Source: Paraburkholderia franconis (lineage in GTDB: Bacteria; Pseudomonadota; Gammaproteobacteria; Burkholderiales; Burkholderiaceae). From it: a stretch of DNA of 64,000 bases. The translations under genes were made by a program, and so were the position numbers. The DNA lies in NCBI RefSeq assembly GCF_009362735.1, contig NZ_WHNP01000029.1:50168-114167 (forward strand), in the 5' to 3' direction. The notes beneath the pieces were generated by a model that saw only the letters and a list, made by a program, of their open reading frames with translations, had not been told where the DNA came from and ran no database searches. Shown here piece by piece: positions 52,737 to 62,125 of the stretch (the first letter of the stretch is position 1; each line of letters opens with the position of its first letter).

Positions 52737-54076
52737 CGATTCGCGAGGGGCGCCTGAGCGCTGCGCAACTGGTCGAGCCACCGCTCGTCGCGAGGGGACG
52801 GACGACGATGCAGCCGCTCGTTGAGGATCGCATGCGCTTTCCCGGCCTCGCCGCTTCGCATGAGCGCAACCAGAAGCGTGTCCTCGACGACCTCGCGCTG
52901 CGCGCCGCTTCCGCCGATTCGCACGACGTCTCGCGCGACCGGCTCGAGGATCTCCGCGGCGAGTGCGTACTTTTCTTCGGCGAAGGCCAACGACGCGCGG
53001 CAGATCGCCGGGACGACGGGGCCGGCCGGAAGCTTGCCTCCGTCGATGAGCCTGTTGAGCACGGCAACGCGTTGTTCGACGGCTTTGCTGTCGCCCGTCG
53101 CCGCGGCTACCAGCGCCATGTGGAAGTCAGCGAATGGAAACCCCGCTTCCTTGAAGTAATCTGACGCGTACTTTGCGGCGGCGTCCCACATGCCCGCCGG
53201 AACAGCGTGGCCGTAGGCCTGCATGCGCCAGAGAAACGACGACGTGTCGCTGACGATGTTGATCGGCGTGCCGAGCGACGCAGCCGGCGCGACATGCTCG
53301 TTGTAGATGGCGAGCGCCCGCCCGGTGTCTGCCCGCTCAAGTGCGATGAGCGCGCTATGCCATGCAATGTGGCCGTGAAGCACGCCTGTCTTGTCGTACT
53401 CCGGCAGCCAGCCGGTGATCATGTCTTGCGCCTCGTCGTTCGCACCGGACTCGTACAGCACGTGGGCGACGGCGTGCGCCGCGTTCACGTTGTGTCGCCG
53501 CAATTGCAGCGCGCGTTGCGTGAGCGCGCGTCCGAGCTGGAGGTCGCCGTTTTCGCCGTGCGCCCATCCTCGATAGGTCAGAAACCACCAGTCGTCGGCA
53601 TCGAAGTGTTTCGCGTGGCGTTCGCACAGGTCGACGCGTGCCTGGTCGTGGTCGGCCATGCCGGAAAACGCGAAGAGGCCGAACGCCCCAAGCGGCATCG
53701 ACAGGATGACGATGTCCCGCGGCCAGCGGTCGGTGTGCGCGAGCGCGGCAGTGAGTGCCTTGGCCGCCTGTCCGTTGATGGCCAGCGACAGCACGTCGAC
53801 GTGGCTGCGCTCACGTTCCGTCCCGTTACGGGCGACGAGATCGAGCGCCTTCGCGATCTTTGCGCGAGCCTGAGCCGGCTGCACGCTGATCGCATGCAGG
53901 CGCGCGCGGGCGGCGTACGCCAGCGCGAAATCGGGGTCGGCCGCGATCGCCTCTTCCAGTGCTTCGCCGGCGCCCGGCCACAGCGACAGCAGCAGGTCGA
54001 CACCCGTACGGTATCGCTCTGCGGCGAGGTCGGATGTTGTCGAAAGCGGCAGATCGTAGCGGTCGAGGCGGCCCAT
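52733..54076 (-). CDS. TPR-containing protein, TTC38 family
   Basis: 447 residues, almost entirely alpha-helical. Tetratricopeptide-like pairs run through the chain, e.g. GAGEALEEAIAADPDFALAY, then AQARAKIAKALDLV; the family block HNVNAAHAVAHVLYESGAND and WHSALIALERADTGRALAIY is typical of tetratricopeptide repeat protein 38 relatives. Function is not established for the family; it probably binds a partner protein or cofactor. ATG 54076 has GGAG eleven bases upstream. It is the first gene of a TPR-MFS operon followed by the MetR-like gene. Confidence 0.8.
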   Translation of the reverse strand: MGRLDRYDLPLSTTSDLAAERYRTGVDLLLSLWPGAGEALEEAIAADPDFALAYAARARLHAISVQPAQARAKIAKALDLVARNGTERERSHVDVLSLAINGQAAKALTAALAHTDRWPRDIVILSMPLGAFGLFAFSGMADHDQARVDLCERHAKHFDADDWWFLTYRGWAHGENGDLQLGRALTQRALQLRRHNVNAAHAVAHVLYESGANDEAQDMITGWLPEYDKTGVLHGHIAWHSALIALERADTGRALAIYNEHVAPAASLGTPINIVSDTSSFLWRMQAYGHAVPAGMWDAAAKYASDYFKEAGFPFADFHMALVAAATGDSKAVEQRVAVLNRLIDGGKLPAGPVVPAICRASLAFAEEKYALAAEILEPVARDVVRIGGSGAQREVVEDTLLVALMRSGEAGKAHAILNERLHRRPSPRDERWLDQLRSAQAPLANR

Positions 54077-54241
54077 AAATCGGTTACTCCGGAAATTTGT
54101 TAGCAATCGGGCGCGGCTGTCGGCTGCGGTCGGCCCTGTCGCGCATCAATACGCGGGACTGTCATTAAACCAGGTTTTCCCGTGACAGTATTTCGACTGG
54201 TAGTCAAAATGTATAGAACATCTGCCAATCGGACGAACGAC

Positions 54242-55075
54242 ATGAACTGGGAAACAATCGAAGCCCCGGCGGACGCCATATCCCCTGCACCGCTGACAGT
54301 CCGCGCGCAGTTCATCCCGGCGCGTCACTTCTTTCCGGAGCACTCGCATCGCTGGCATCAGATGGTCTACGCGATTTCCGGAGCGTTGACGGTGATATCG
54401 GAAGGCGGGTCGCTCGTGATCTCCCCGGAGCAGGCCGTGTGGCTGCCGACCGGGCTCCGTCACAAAGTGGGCTCACTTCTCGGCGCTGAGTTTCGCAGTC
54501 TGTGGATAGCCGAAGAGACCGGTCGCGCGCTCTCAGGCACGGCTCCGATGGTGTTCGCTGTTTCGCCGCTGCTGAAGGCACTCATCATCGAAGCGGCGGC
54601 CATCGAGGGACGGCAAGACGATGACGGCTACGCCGGTCGAATCACCCATCTCATTCTCGACCAGCTCCGGCGAACGCGGCCTCTGCCGACGGCGTTGCCG
54701 TGGCCGAGAGACGGCGCGCTCGCGACGCTTTGCGAAGCGCTTTATTCAGATCCGGCAGACCCGCGTGGACCGGAAGACTGGGGGTGCGTCCTGGGAATGT
54801 CGGCCCGTACGCTGGCGCGACGTTTCGTCAGCGAGACGGGCATGAGCTTGCGGTCATGGCGCCGCCGAATGAGGCTGTTCAGGGCGATCGAACTGCTTGG
54901 CGGCGGCATGGGCGTCACCCGCACAGCGATGGAGCTTGGCTACGGCTCGACATCGGCGTTCGTATATGCGTTTCGTCTCGAGATGGGCAGTAGCCCGCAG
55001 GCGTATATGCGCGGTCGTGGCGAGGAAGTGGGAAACCGGTCCGCGTCGCCGACCGCCCGGGTCGGCAGCGAATGA
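54242..55075 (+). CDS. AraC-family regulator with N-terminal cupin
   Basis: About 277 residues. The cupin sensor has FFPEHSHRWHQMVYAISGAL and a HK turn; the C-terminal AraC domain has LGMSARTLARRFVSETGMSL and MELGYGSTSAFVYAFRLEMG. ATG 54242 (MNWE) was chosen because the cupin starts soon after; ATG 54212 and GTG 54182 are in frame and none has a strong ribosome site. It is divergent from the TPR-MFS pair and is its probable regulator. A relic of a close relative is at 42000. Confidence 0.87.
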   Translation: MNWETIEAPADAISPAPLTVRAQFIPARHFFPEHSHRWHQMVYAISGALTVISEGGSLVISPEQAVWLPTGLRHKVGSLLGAEFRSLWIAEETGRALSGTAPMVFAVSPLLKALIIEAAAIEGRQDDDGYAGRITHLILDQLRRTRPLPTALPWPRDGALATLCEALYSDPADPRGPEDWGCVLGMSARTLARRFVSETGMSLRSWRRRMRLFRAIELLGGGMGVTRTAMELGYGSTSAFVYAFRLEMGSSPQAYMRGRGEEVGNRSASPTARVGSE

Positions 55076-55108
55076 TGGCAAACAAGTGCACGGCATGCGC
55101 CAATGCAT

Positions 55109-55149
55109 TGAGGGCGGCTGCCACGGTGGTCCGTGGCAGTCCGCCCTCA
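55109..55149. terminator. Bidirectional terminator hairpin
   Basis: TGAGGGCGG/CCGCCCTCA outer and GCCACGG/CCGTGGC inner stems form a long hairpin between the convergent AraC (stop 55075) and permease (stop 55207). Confidence 0.8.
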
Positions 55150-55206
55150 TAGGCTTAATGAAGTCGCGAAATCGATTCGACGCTCCGCGCGGGGGTCGGG
55201 TGGCCG

Positions 55207-56640
55207 TCAGGCCAGCTGATCCTCGGGCTTGACGGCATCGACTTCGTCACGCGCCTGAGACGTGTCTTTGCGGACGTAGAACCGGTAGGCCGCATACACG
55301 ACCAGCACCCAGACGGCCGAAACAACCAGCGACATGCGCATATCCGGCAGGATCGCGATACCGACCAGCACCGCCACCACGAACGCGAGCGCGATGTAGT
55401 TGCTGTATGGGTAGAACGGCATCCGGTACGCGATCTGGTCTTCTTCGCCGTTCTGGATCTTCAGCTTCCGGAACCTGAGATGGCTGATGACGATGGAACC
55501 CCATGCACAGACCAGCGCGAACACTGTCACCGAAGAAAAGAGTTCGAACGCCTGCTCAGGCATGATGTAGTTCAGCAGCACGCCCGCGAACATCGCGGCA
55601 AACACCATAAGGATTGCACGGTGCGGCACCTTGCGTGAATTGGTGACGCCGAGAAAGGCCGGCGCGTTCTTCTGCAGCGACAGGTTGTAGAACGTGCGGC
55701 TGTTGGTGAACACGCTCGCGTTGACTGCCGACAGCACCGCCATGATCACGACCAGATTCATGATGCTCGCTGCGGCCGGAATGCCGATCTTCGTGAAGAC
55801 CTCGACGAACGGGCTACCCTTCGTCGTCAACGACGTCCACGGGAAAACCATCAGCAGAACTGCGATCGCACCGACGTAGAAAATCAGCAGTCGCCAGAAC
55901 GTCGCATTGACGGCCTTCGGCATCGTCGTTTTGACGTCCTTCGCTTCGCCGGCCGCAAGACCGAGATTTTCGACGCCGCCGAACGAGAACGCGACCATCA
56001 CCACCGCGAGGAATGTGCCGCTCGCCCCCTTGGCAAAGAATCCGCCGTGGCCGACGAGGTTGTGATAACCGATGGGCACACCGTTGTTGCCGATGCCAAA
56101 CACGATCATGCCGACGCCAAAGATAATCATCGCGACGATCGCGATCACCTTGACGAGCGAGAACCAGAACTCCGCCTCGCCGTATATCTTGACGCCGATG
56201 ATATTGACGACAAACATCAGCGATACCGCGGTGCCGGCCGTCACCCAGATCGGAATGTGCGGGAACCAGAAATGAACGTAATTGCCCAAAGCATTCAGGT
56301 CGGCCGCACTGGTGGCCAGCAGAAAGATGAATGCGTTCCAACCGTTCAGAAAGCCTGCGAAGCGGTGAATGTAGCGGTTCGAATACGACACGTACGAACC
56401 GGACACCGGCTCTTCCACGGCCATTTCACCGAGTGCGCGCATGACGAAGTAGATGGCGATAGCGGCAAGCAGAAAGACCAGCAGAATGGCCGGGCCAGCT
56501 GTTCTGATTGCCCAGGAAGATCCGTAGAACAGTCCTGTGCCGATTGCGCCGCCAATGGCAATCATCTGGATATGGCGGTTCTTAAGATCTCTTTTCAGAT
56601 CTTCCCGCTCGTATGTCTGTACCTCGATGCTCTTGCTCAT
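55207..56640 (-). CDS. Amino-acid permease (AAT/APC family)
   Basis: 477 residues with 12 membrane segments; ATG 56640 behind GGAGGTGAC, a very strong site. The start LKRDLKNRHIQMIAIGGAIG with TGLFYGSS and RALGEMAVEEPVSGSYVSYS is the AAT-family signature; AFSFGGVENLGLAAGEAKD is the helix 6 region. It imports an amino acid with protons. It lies next to the PLP C-S lyase-like gene, suggesting sulfur amino acids or similar, though this is inference. Confidence 0.92.
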   Translation of the reverse strand: MSKSIEVQTYEREDLKRDLKNRHIQMIAIGGAIGTGLFYGSSWAIRTAGPAILLVFLLAAIAIYFVMRALGEMAVEEPVSGSYVSYSNRYIHRFAGFLNGWNAFIFLLATSAADLNALGNYVHFWFPHIPIWVTAGTAVSLMFVVNIIGVKIYGEAEFWFSLVKVIAIVAMIIFGVGMIVFGIGNNGVPIGYHNLVGHGGFFAKGASGTFLAVVMVAFSFGGVENLGLAAGEAKDVKTTMPKAVNATFWRLLIFYVGAIAVLLMVFPWTSLTTKGSPFVEVFTKIGIPAAASIMNLVVIMAVLSAVNASVFTNSRTFYNLSLQKNAPAFLGVTNSRKVPHRAILMVFAAMFAGVLLNYIMPEQAFELFSSVTVFALVCAWGSIVISHLRFRKLKIQNGEEDQIAYRMPFYPYSNYIALAFVVAVLVGIAILPDMRMSLVVSAVWVLVVYAAYRFYVRKDTSQARDEVDAVKPEDQLA

Positions 56641-57018
56641 GTCACCTCCAAAGAAATTAATCGTTTGTAGTTTTTTTAGGTTTAAAGATCGTTGAAACGC
56701 TGATCTCAGATGTGGTGTTTGTCCGTGCGAATACCGCTACGCACTACTATTTTTTTCAAACCTCAAACCTCAAACCTCATCTCCCGTTGCATCGACCTCG
56801 TGATTTGTGAAGCCGATGTCCCGACTGCATGCCGTGTTCTCTCAGGTCATGGCATACATCGGTTCTCTAGCCCCGATGGTCAGGGTCAATCGCGGCTGTT
56901 CGAGTCAGGTCGTCTAAAGGAGCGCACCGTGCACGATGGTCGTGTGCCACGGGCTACTTTCAGCACTGTGTTTTGGTCGCGCGCCTTCATGGGACGAGAT
57001 CTGGCGCGCTCCAGCAGT
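56641..57018. other. Intergenic region with a 7-base tandem repeat
   Basis: At 56756-56779 the unit TCAAACC is repeated 3.4 times directly after a run of T. The remainder has no gene; the frame on the plus strand that reaches into 57.2 kb is antisense shadow. Confidence 0.5.
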
Positions 57019-58272
57019 TCAGAGTTCAGCGAGCGCGGTCGTCAGGCGGCGGATTGCTTCGTCCAGCGTGGAACGCGGACAGCCAAGGTTTGCACGCATA
57101 TACCCATGCCCCTCGATGCCGAACTTCGGCCCGTTATCCAGCCAGAGCCGCGCGTCGATCAACATGAAATGTTTGAGGACATCAGGGTCCATCGCGAGTC
57201 CCCGGCAGTCCATCCAGGCGAGGTAGAGCGAATCGGCAGGTAGAACCTCGATCTTCGACGTGAGGCCGTGGACCGCATTTCGGAAGTACGCGTGATTTTC
57301 ACGCAGATACCGCAGCAATTCTTCGAGCCACGGCTCACCGCGAGAATAAGCAGCTTCGGCCGCGACCATCCCCAGCGTGTTGACGGATGAGTACATGTTC
57401 CTGTCAAACTGCCGACGCAATTCCTCGCGAACGCAGCGGTTGGGTACGAAGAGATTGGCGCTCTGAAGTCCCGGCAGGTTGAAGGTCTTGCTCGGCGCCG
57501 TGCAGGTGATGCTGTTCTCCGCAAACGCTTTCCCGAGCGACGCAAATGGGATGTGTTTCTTGAATGGATTCACAATGAGATCCTGGTGAATCTCGTCCGA
57601 GACCACGAGCACGCCATGCCGCAGGCAAATTTCCCCCATCGTACGCAGTTCGCCTTCTGACCAGACGTTGCCCGTCGGATTGTGCGGATTGCTCAGAATG
57701 AAGAGTTTCGTGTTGTGCCTGATCGCTGCCTCGAACGCCTTTTCGTCGAAGCGATATACGGTTCCCGTGCGCTCGAGCGGCGCATAGGTCAGCTGGCGCC
57801 CGTTCAGCAGGACATCGTCGTGAAAATGCGCATACACGGGCGGTTGAATCAGGACCGAGTTGCCCGGTGAAGAAAATGCCTGAATGGCCGTTTTCAACGC
57901 GGTGATGATGCCGCTGGATTGAAGCACCCATTCGCTCGGGACCTCCCAGCCAAAGCGCTTTGCCTGCCAGCCCGTTACCGCGGCGACGTAGCTTTCGGTC
58001 GCTCCGCGCGAATACCCGAATACACCGAACTCGACGGCCTCATGCAGTGCATCGATGACGACTCGCGGCGCCCGGAAGTCCATATCCGCGACCCACATCG
58101 GCAACGGGTCGGCCGCGAACTCCTCTGCTGTGAGCAAGCTTTCGCTAAACGCCCACTTCAGCGAATTGGAGCTTTTGCGGTCGATAACTTCGTCGAAAAT
58201 CGAACCGACTTTTCCGGCACCTGCGGCGCCGCTTACGGGCATTTCACAATGAAGCTTCACGATGACTTCCAT
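57019..58272 (-). CDS. MalY/PatB-type PLP-dependent C-S lyase (aminotransferase class I fold)
   Basis: About 417 residues. LPMWVADMDFRAPRVVIDAL opens the MalY/PatB group; QSSGIITALKTAIQAFSSPG, ILSNPHNPTGNVWSEGEL, SDEIHQDLI and CTAPSKTFNLPGLQ (PLP Lys) are intact, and the chain ends RANLGCPRSTLDEAIRRL. These enzymes cleave cystathionine or cysteine-like substrates to a thiol, pyruvate and ammonia. ATG 58272 is used; a GTG 12 bases downstream has a GGAAG site and is an alternative. The permease lies downstream on the same strand. Confidence 0.9.
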   Translation of the reverse strand: MEVIVKLHCEMPVSGAAGAGKVGSIFDEVIDRKSSNSLKWAFSESLLTAEEFAADPLPMWVADMDFRAPRVVIDALHEAVEFGVFGYSRGATESYVAAVTGWQAKRFGWEVPSEWVLQSSGIITALKTAIQAFSSPGNSVLIQPPVYAHFHDDVLLNGRQLTYAPLERTGTVYRFDEKAFEAAIRHNTKLFILSNPHNPTGNVWSEGELRTMGEICLRHGVLVVSDEIHQDLIVNPFKKHIPFASLGKAFAENSITCTAPSKTFNLPGLQSANLFVPNRCVREELRRQFDRNMYSSVNTLGMVAAEAAYSRGEPWLEELLRYLRENHAYFRNAVHGLTSKIEVLPADSLYLAWMDCRGLAMDPDVLKHFMLIDARLWLDNGPKFGIEGHGYMRANLGCPRSTLDEAIRRLTTALAEL

Positions 58273-58412
58273 CCGCAATAGACGGCACGCCGGCGGCGTG
58301 ACCTCGAATTGCGGCTAGAGTAGCAGCGCGAAATTCTGGGCAACAATGGTATGTTCTCATGGAGCAGTGAGCATAGCTCATGAATGCCGGTCGGCCTTGT
58401 GTGAGAAGGGTT

Positions 58413-58649
58413 TCAGACGGCGAGCGCGACGATGAATCGCGACACCATGTTGAATACGGCGACGGTTGCAACCGCTTCCACCGTTTTCGATTCTCCAAAA
58501 ATGCCTTCAGTTGCTCGATCAGGTTGGCTGTCGACCACGACCTGCGCGCCTGCCGACCGAACAAAGCGTTGTCTATCAACTCCGACCTGATTGCTTCCGC
58601 CTACTTGTGAGTGCCGCCCGCGTCGAGATACGTCGCAAAGTGCACGCAT
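58413..58649 (-). pseudogene. Decayed carboxymuconolactone decarboxylase/peroxidase-like fragment
   Basis: The only protein-like part is the end of the frame, TVEAVATVAVFNMVSRFIVA followed by LAV and a stop, which resembles the last helix of YciW/AhpD-type peroxidase-related proteins. The rest reads in no consistent family frame. The surrounding 58273-58968 holds no intact gene. Confidence 0.4.
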
Positions 58650-58968
58650 GCCTTACCACGTGAAACAATACCGGTGTCATTTCCTTCACTCTCCGACGCG
58701 TGCGTCGCGTTCCTGGTTCGCGTCCGTTTTGTCGAGGGATTGTACGGTTAGCGCGCGCTGCATAGGTTGTGAAAAAGCCGAACCGGCGCGCGACGGGCCG
58801 CATACCGCGCTACTGCGGGCAACCTGTCGTCGACGATACGCGAATACCGTTCCAGCGATGTGAGTGGGACGTCTGGCTTGGCAGTGAACCTAGGTGACGC
58901 ACTACGACGGCCAGCATCCGTGATGTAAAGTCCCAAACTACCGACGCGCTCCGCACGAGCATTCGACG

Positions 58969-59289
58969 TCACAAGTAGTTGCAGACGTAGTCAAGCGTTT
59001 CGATCACGTGGATGTCGAAGCGACTGTTACCGGGCACTGCGAACGACTGACCGGCGCTGTAGGTGTGCCATTCGCCGTCGCCTTCTATGCGGATGCGACA
59101 TTTGCCGGCCTGCACGTCCATAACTTCGGGTGCCTCGGTGCCGAAATTTAGCGTTCCGGGAAAGATGACGCCGAGCGTCTTCCGAGTCCCGTCGGCAAAC
59201 AGCACAGTATGCGAAACACACTTGCCGTCAAAGTAAACGTTGGCGCGTTTGATAACGGAAACCTGATTGAATTGAGTGTCGAGTGTCAT
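58969..59289 (-). CDS. ppnP: Pyrimidine/purine nucleoside phosphorylase PpnP
   Basis: 106 residues with a single cupin fold. ANVYFDGKCVSHTVLFADGT, LGVIFPGTLNFGTEAPEVMD and SFAVPGNSRFDIHVIETLDY followed by VCNYL match YaiE/PpnP closely, including the terminal YL. It splits nucleosides to base and ribose-1-phosphate with broad specificity. It is a single-gene unit with no recognisable partner. Confidence 0.9.
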   Translation of the reverse strand: MTLDTQFNQVSVIKRANVYFDGKCVSHTVLFADGTRKTLGVIFPGTLNFGTEAPEVMDVQAGKCRIRIEGDGEWHTYSAGQSFAVPGNSRFDIHVIETLDYVCNYL

Positions 59290-59591
59290 GACGACCTTCC
59301 TGTGAGCATTGGTGATGAGATGAGATTGGGCGGGTCTGGCGCATTAAGGATCACCCGCGTATCAAGAGCGCTACATCGACCGGTCCATATCCGGTCATCA
59401 TTCTGACGGTGAGGAGTCGGTGTTATTGTTCAATTTGGAGAAGTTCGGCAGTTGTCAAGATTCAACGCAGTTGTCCGCACGCTCCTTGTTTGCATTTCAA
59501 CGCTTATTCCACATGCAGTCGTTGCTCTGCAATCCGGATCGCCGCAACTCGCGGCTCCATTCAGGATGGTCTCGCCGCGACGTGCCAAGAT
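59290..59591. other. Intergenic stretch, ppnP to proC
   Basis: 300 bases between the ppnP start and the proC 3' end; no gene or clear signal seen. Confidence 0.4.
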
Positions 59592-60395
59592 TTACTTTCC
59601 CTCGCTCAATTCAATTGCTCGATGGCGCGCCGCTTGTGCGGCCTTGACGATCGCATCTTTCACTCCGTGCGATTCCAGCGCGCTAATCGCCGCGGCTGTA
59701 GTGCCTCCCTTCGAAGTTACACGCTGACGCAGGATTTCGGGCGACTCTTCCGAGACCGCGAGCAACTTCATGGCGCCACAAAAGGTCTGGGTCGCAAGGC
59801 TCATAGCGTCAGATTGGGAGAAACCAAACTGCCTAGCGGCTTCAATCATAGCCTCTACGAAATAGAAAACGTACGCGGGGCCGCTGCCCGAGATCGCTGT
59901 CACGGCGTCGATATCGGATTCGGCTGTGCACCAGAGTATCTCCCCAACGGAGCAGAACAATTCGTCCATGACAGCTCGCCATGCGATCTCAACCTGTGGC
60001 GTCGCGAACAGTCCAGTCATGCCAGCCCTCGCAAGAGCGGGGGTATTGGGCATTGCCCGGACGATTCTGGAGTAGCCCCCCAACCAACCGGAGGTACTGC
60101 TCGTGCTGACACCAGCCGCAACGCTCACTATCAATTGATTTTTGAGCAGCGGTTCAAGCTTGAGGCAAACATCCGGCACCACATTCGGCTTCACAGCCAA
60201 AACGATGATGTCGTTCTCGCCGATCTGCTCGTCGATGACGTTGCATACTGAGCACTTGAATTCCGCGCGCAAGGATTCAAGCAATGGCTCTTCCTGGTCA
60301 ACCACGTGAATTTGCCACTGGTCACTCGATGCGAGACCCGCAATGAGCGCGCGGGCCATATTTCCGCCACCGACAAACGCAATGCTTCTTGCCAT
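59592..60395 (-). CDS. proC: Pyrroline-5-carboxylate reductase ProC
   Basis: 267 residues from ATG 60395, which sets the start at the Rossmann motif IAFVGGGNMARALIAGLASS. Later come VLAVKPNVVPDV, RAMPNTPALARAGMTGLFA, AVTAISGSGPAYVFYFVEAM and QTFCGAMKLL, then VTSKGGTTAAAI near the end. It reduces pyrroline-5-carboxylate to proline with NADPH. It is adjacent to a putA remnant; since most genomes carry another proC, this may be a catabolic-region paralogue. Confidence 0.93.
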   Translation of the reverse strand: MARSIAFVGGGNMARALIAGLASSDQWQIHVVDQEEPLLESLRAEFKCSVCNVIDEQIGENDIIVLAVKPNVVPDVCLKLEPLLKNQLIVSVAAGVSTSSTSGWLGGYSRIVRAMPNTPALARAGMTGLFATPQVEIAWRAVMDELFCSVGEILWCTAESDIDAVTAISGSGPAYVFYFVEAMIEAARQFGFSQSDAMSLATQTFCGAMKLLAVSEESPEILRQRVTSKGGTTAAAISALESHGVKDAIVKAAQAARHRAIELSEGK

Positions 60396-60518
60396 ACAGC
60401 TCTCTCTCCCATAGTTTGACTGATGCCTCCCTCGTCCGCGAGGGACCCGTCCAAATAGCTTCTCCAACTTACAGGAGCACAAACCCCTGACCGCTCCGAC
60501 ACGATTGGTTTTTGGCGC

Positions 60519-60760
60519 CTATGCGAGTGTCATCAAGGCCTCATAGCCTCCTGCTGCCGTGGTCACCGAACGCTCTCTGAGCAGGCGCTCAAGCGTGCAG
60601 TCCTCGTCGCCGTTGGTGAGCGTGCGCCGTCGGTGGCACGCACGGCACCGTTCCGCGCACCGAGAGCGCGTAGGTGTTGCGTTCGCCCGTCAGCCCCGGC
60701 AGGACGGCCGGGGCGTCCGCGAGCGCGTAGTCGAGACAGCCGCCGCAGCACGCCGCGAAC
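60519..60760 (-). pseudogene. putA: putA C-terminal remnant
   Basis: Leftwards: LDYALADAPAVLPGLTGERN plus TYAL, then, after a frameshift and a missing stretch of about 70 codons, CTLERLLRERSVTTAAGGYE followed by ALMTLA and TAG (60519-60521). In PutA these are the LPGPTGERNTY motif and the extreme end RSxxxNTAAAGGNASLM. It lies 120 bases upstream of proC on the same strand, so a proline oxidation gene once adjoined it. Confidence 0.7.
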
Positions 60761-60869
60761 GCGGGCTCGCGTTTTGCGCTAAGCCATGCAGCCGGCTTTC
60801 CTGAACGAGTGGTCGTGGACGCTACCTTCAGTGAACTAACGCCGCCCGAAGGCGGTTCAATCGGCCAGC

Positions 60870-61913
60870 CTACTGGAACTCTGTAATGACTGTCACGCCA
60901 GCGGCTTGGAATTCATCCATACGCATCAAAGCTTCGATGGACTCCTTGAGACTGATCCGCTTTCCAATCAACTTCTCGGGTGCAAGCTTGCCCGAGTGAA
61001 TCATGTCGAGCATCACGTCGTAGCGGTACGCCTGCATGCCGTGGCTTCCGATGATCTCGAGCTCGTTGGCCAGCACCTTGCCCATCGGGACTGCTGGCGT
61101 GCTGTGCTCGGCAAGCATCAAACCCACCTGAACGTGTTTTCCGCGCTTCCTCAGGCTGTTGATCGAGTTTGCGCAGGTCGCAGAATGGCCGAGTGCGTCA
61201 AGTGATACGTGGGCCCCACCGCGCGTCAGTTCCCGAACCTGCTCAACAACATTCCCGCCATTTGCAGCGTTGACCGTGGCCACGGCCCCCAGCTCGCGAG
61301 CGAGTTTCAGCTTGTCCTCTGCGATGTCTACTGCGATTACATTGGCACCAATAGCGTTCGCGATCATGATTGCCGAGAGACCGACGCCCCCGCAGCCATG
61401 AACTGCCACCCATTGCCCGGCGGACGTTTTTCCTTGATCGACGACGGCACGGAAGGACGTAACAAAGCGGCATCCTAGGCTGGCCGCTGTGTCAAAGCCA
61501 AGGGAGTCCGGCAGTGCCACCAGGTTGAGGTCTGCACGGTGGATAGAAACGTATTCGGCAAACGATCCCCAGTGCGTAAAGCCCGGCTGAAACTGGTGGT
61601 CGCAGACCTGCTGATTGCCGGAGTGGCACTCTGGACAGTGCCCACACCCTGCCACGAACGGAACGGTCACGCGGTCACCTGCTTTCCAGCGCTTCACGTT
61701 TTTGCCGACGGCCGCGACGACGCCGGCCAGTTCGTGTCCCGGAACGTGGGGCAGCACAATATCAGGATCGTGCCCAACCCAAGCGTGCCAGTCACTCCGG
61801 CAAACGCCGGTCGCCATGATTTTCACCACGACACCGTGGTCTTCCGGAACAGGATCGGGGACGTTTTGCAGCCGGGGGGCAGTGGAAAAGGACTCGTAAA
61901 CTACCGCTTTCAT
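60870..61913 (-). CDS. Zinc-dependent alcohol dehydrogenase (MDR superfamily)
   Basis: 347 residues; ATG 61913 behind GGAGA. Catalytic zinc site in TGVCRSDWHAW and PHVPGHELAG, structural zinc Cys in CGHCPECHSGNQQVC, NAD loop VHGCGGVGLSAIMIANAIGA. It belongs to the group with tetrameric bacterial ADH and acts on short alcohols or aldehydes. Only distantly related to the enzyme at 45161. Divergent Lrp gene lies 213 bases upstream on the same strand, so is probably its regulator. Confidence 0.92.
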   Translation of the reverse strand: MKAVVYESFSTAPRLQNVPDPVPEDHGVVVKIMATGVCRSDWHAWVGHDPDIVLPHVPGHELAGVVAAVGKNVKRWKAGDRVTVPFVAGCGHCPECHSGNQQVCDHQFQPGFTHWGSFAEYVSIHRADLNLVALPDSLGFDTAASLGCRFVTSFRAVVDQGKTSAGQWVAVHGCGGVGLSAIMIANAIGANVIAVDIAEDKLKLARELGAVATVNAANGGNVVEQVRELTRGGAHVSLDALGHSATCANSINSLRKRGKHVQVGLMLAEHSTPAVPMGKVLANELEIIGSHGMQAYRYDVMLDMIHSGKLAPEKLIGKRISLKESIEALMRMDEFQAAGVTVITEFQ

Positions 61914-62125
61914 ACTCGCTGTCTCCAAAGGAATGCTGCAGATATTTTGAAGACTTCCGTGGAAAAAGCTTTTCAGATTTTGTCGGAGGCGGGTCAGATT
62001 ATGAAAGAATCATTCACGGCATCCCGTCGGCTGAAAGTTTCTTGCAGCCTCGTTGGGCGCCAGCCTGGAATTGTGACGGTTCAGCTCAACGTCGAGGCCG
62101 CCGCGCAGCCGCGTCGCCGGCCTAC

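Noticed and set aside
56756..56779. CRISPR-like repeat
   Set aside because: Unit of seven bases without spacers; simple tandem repeat only.
56710..57243. 177-codon plus frame overlapping the C-S lyase gene
   Set aside because: Second half is antisense to a clear enzyme; first half is AT-rich intergenic with short repeats.
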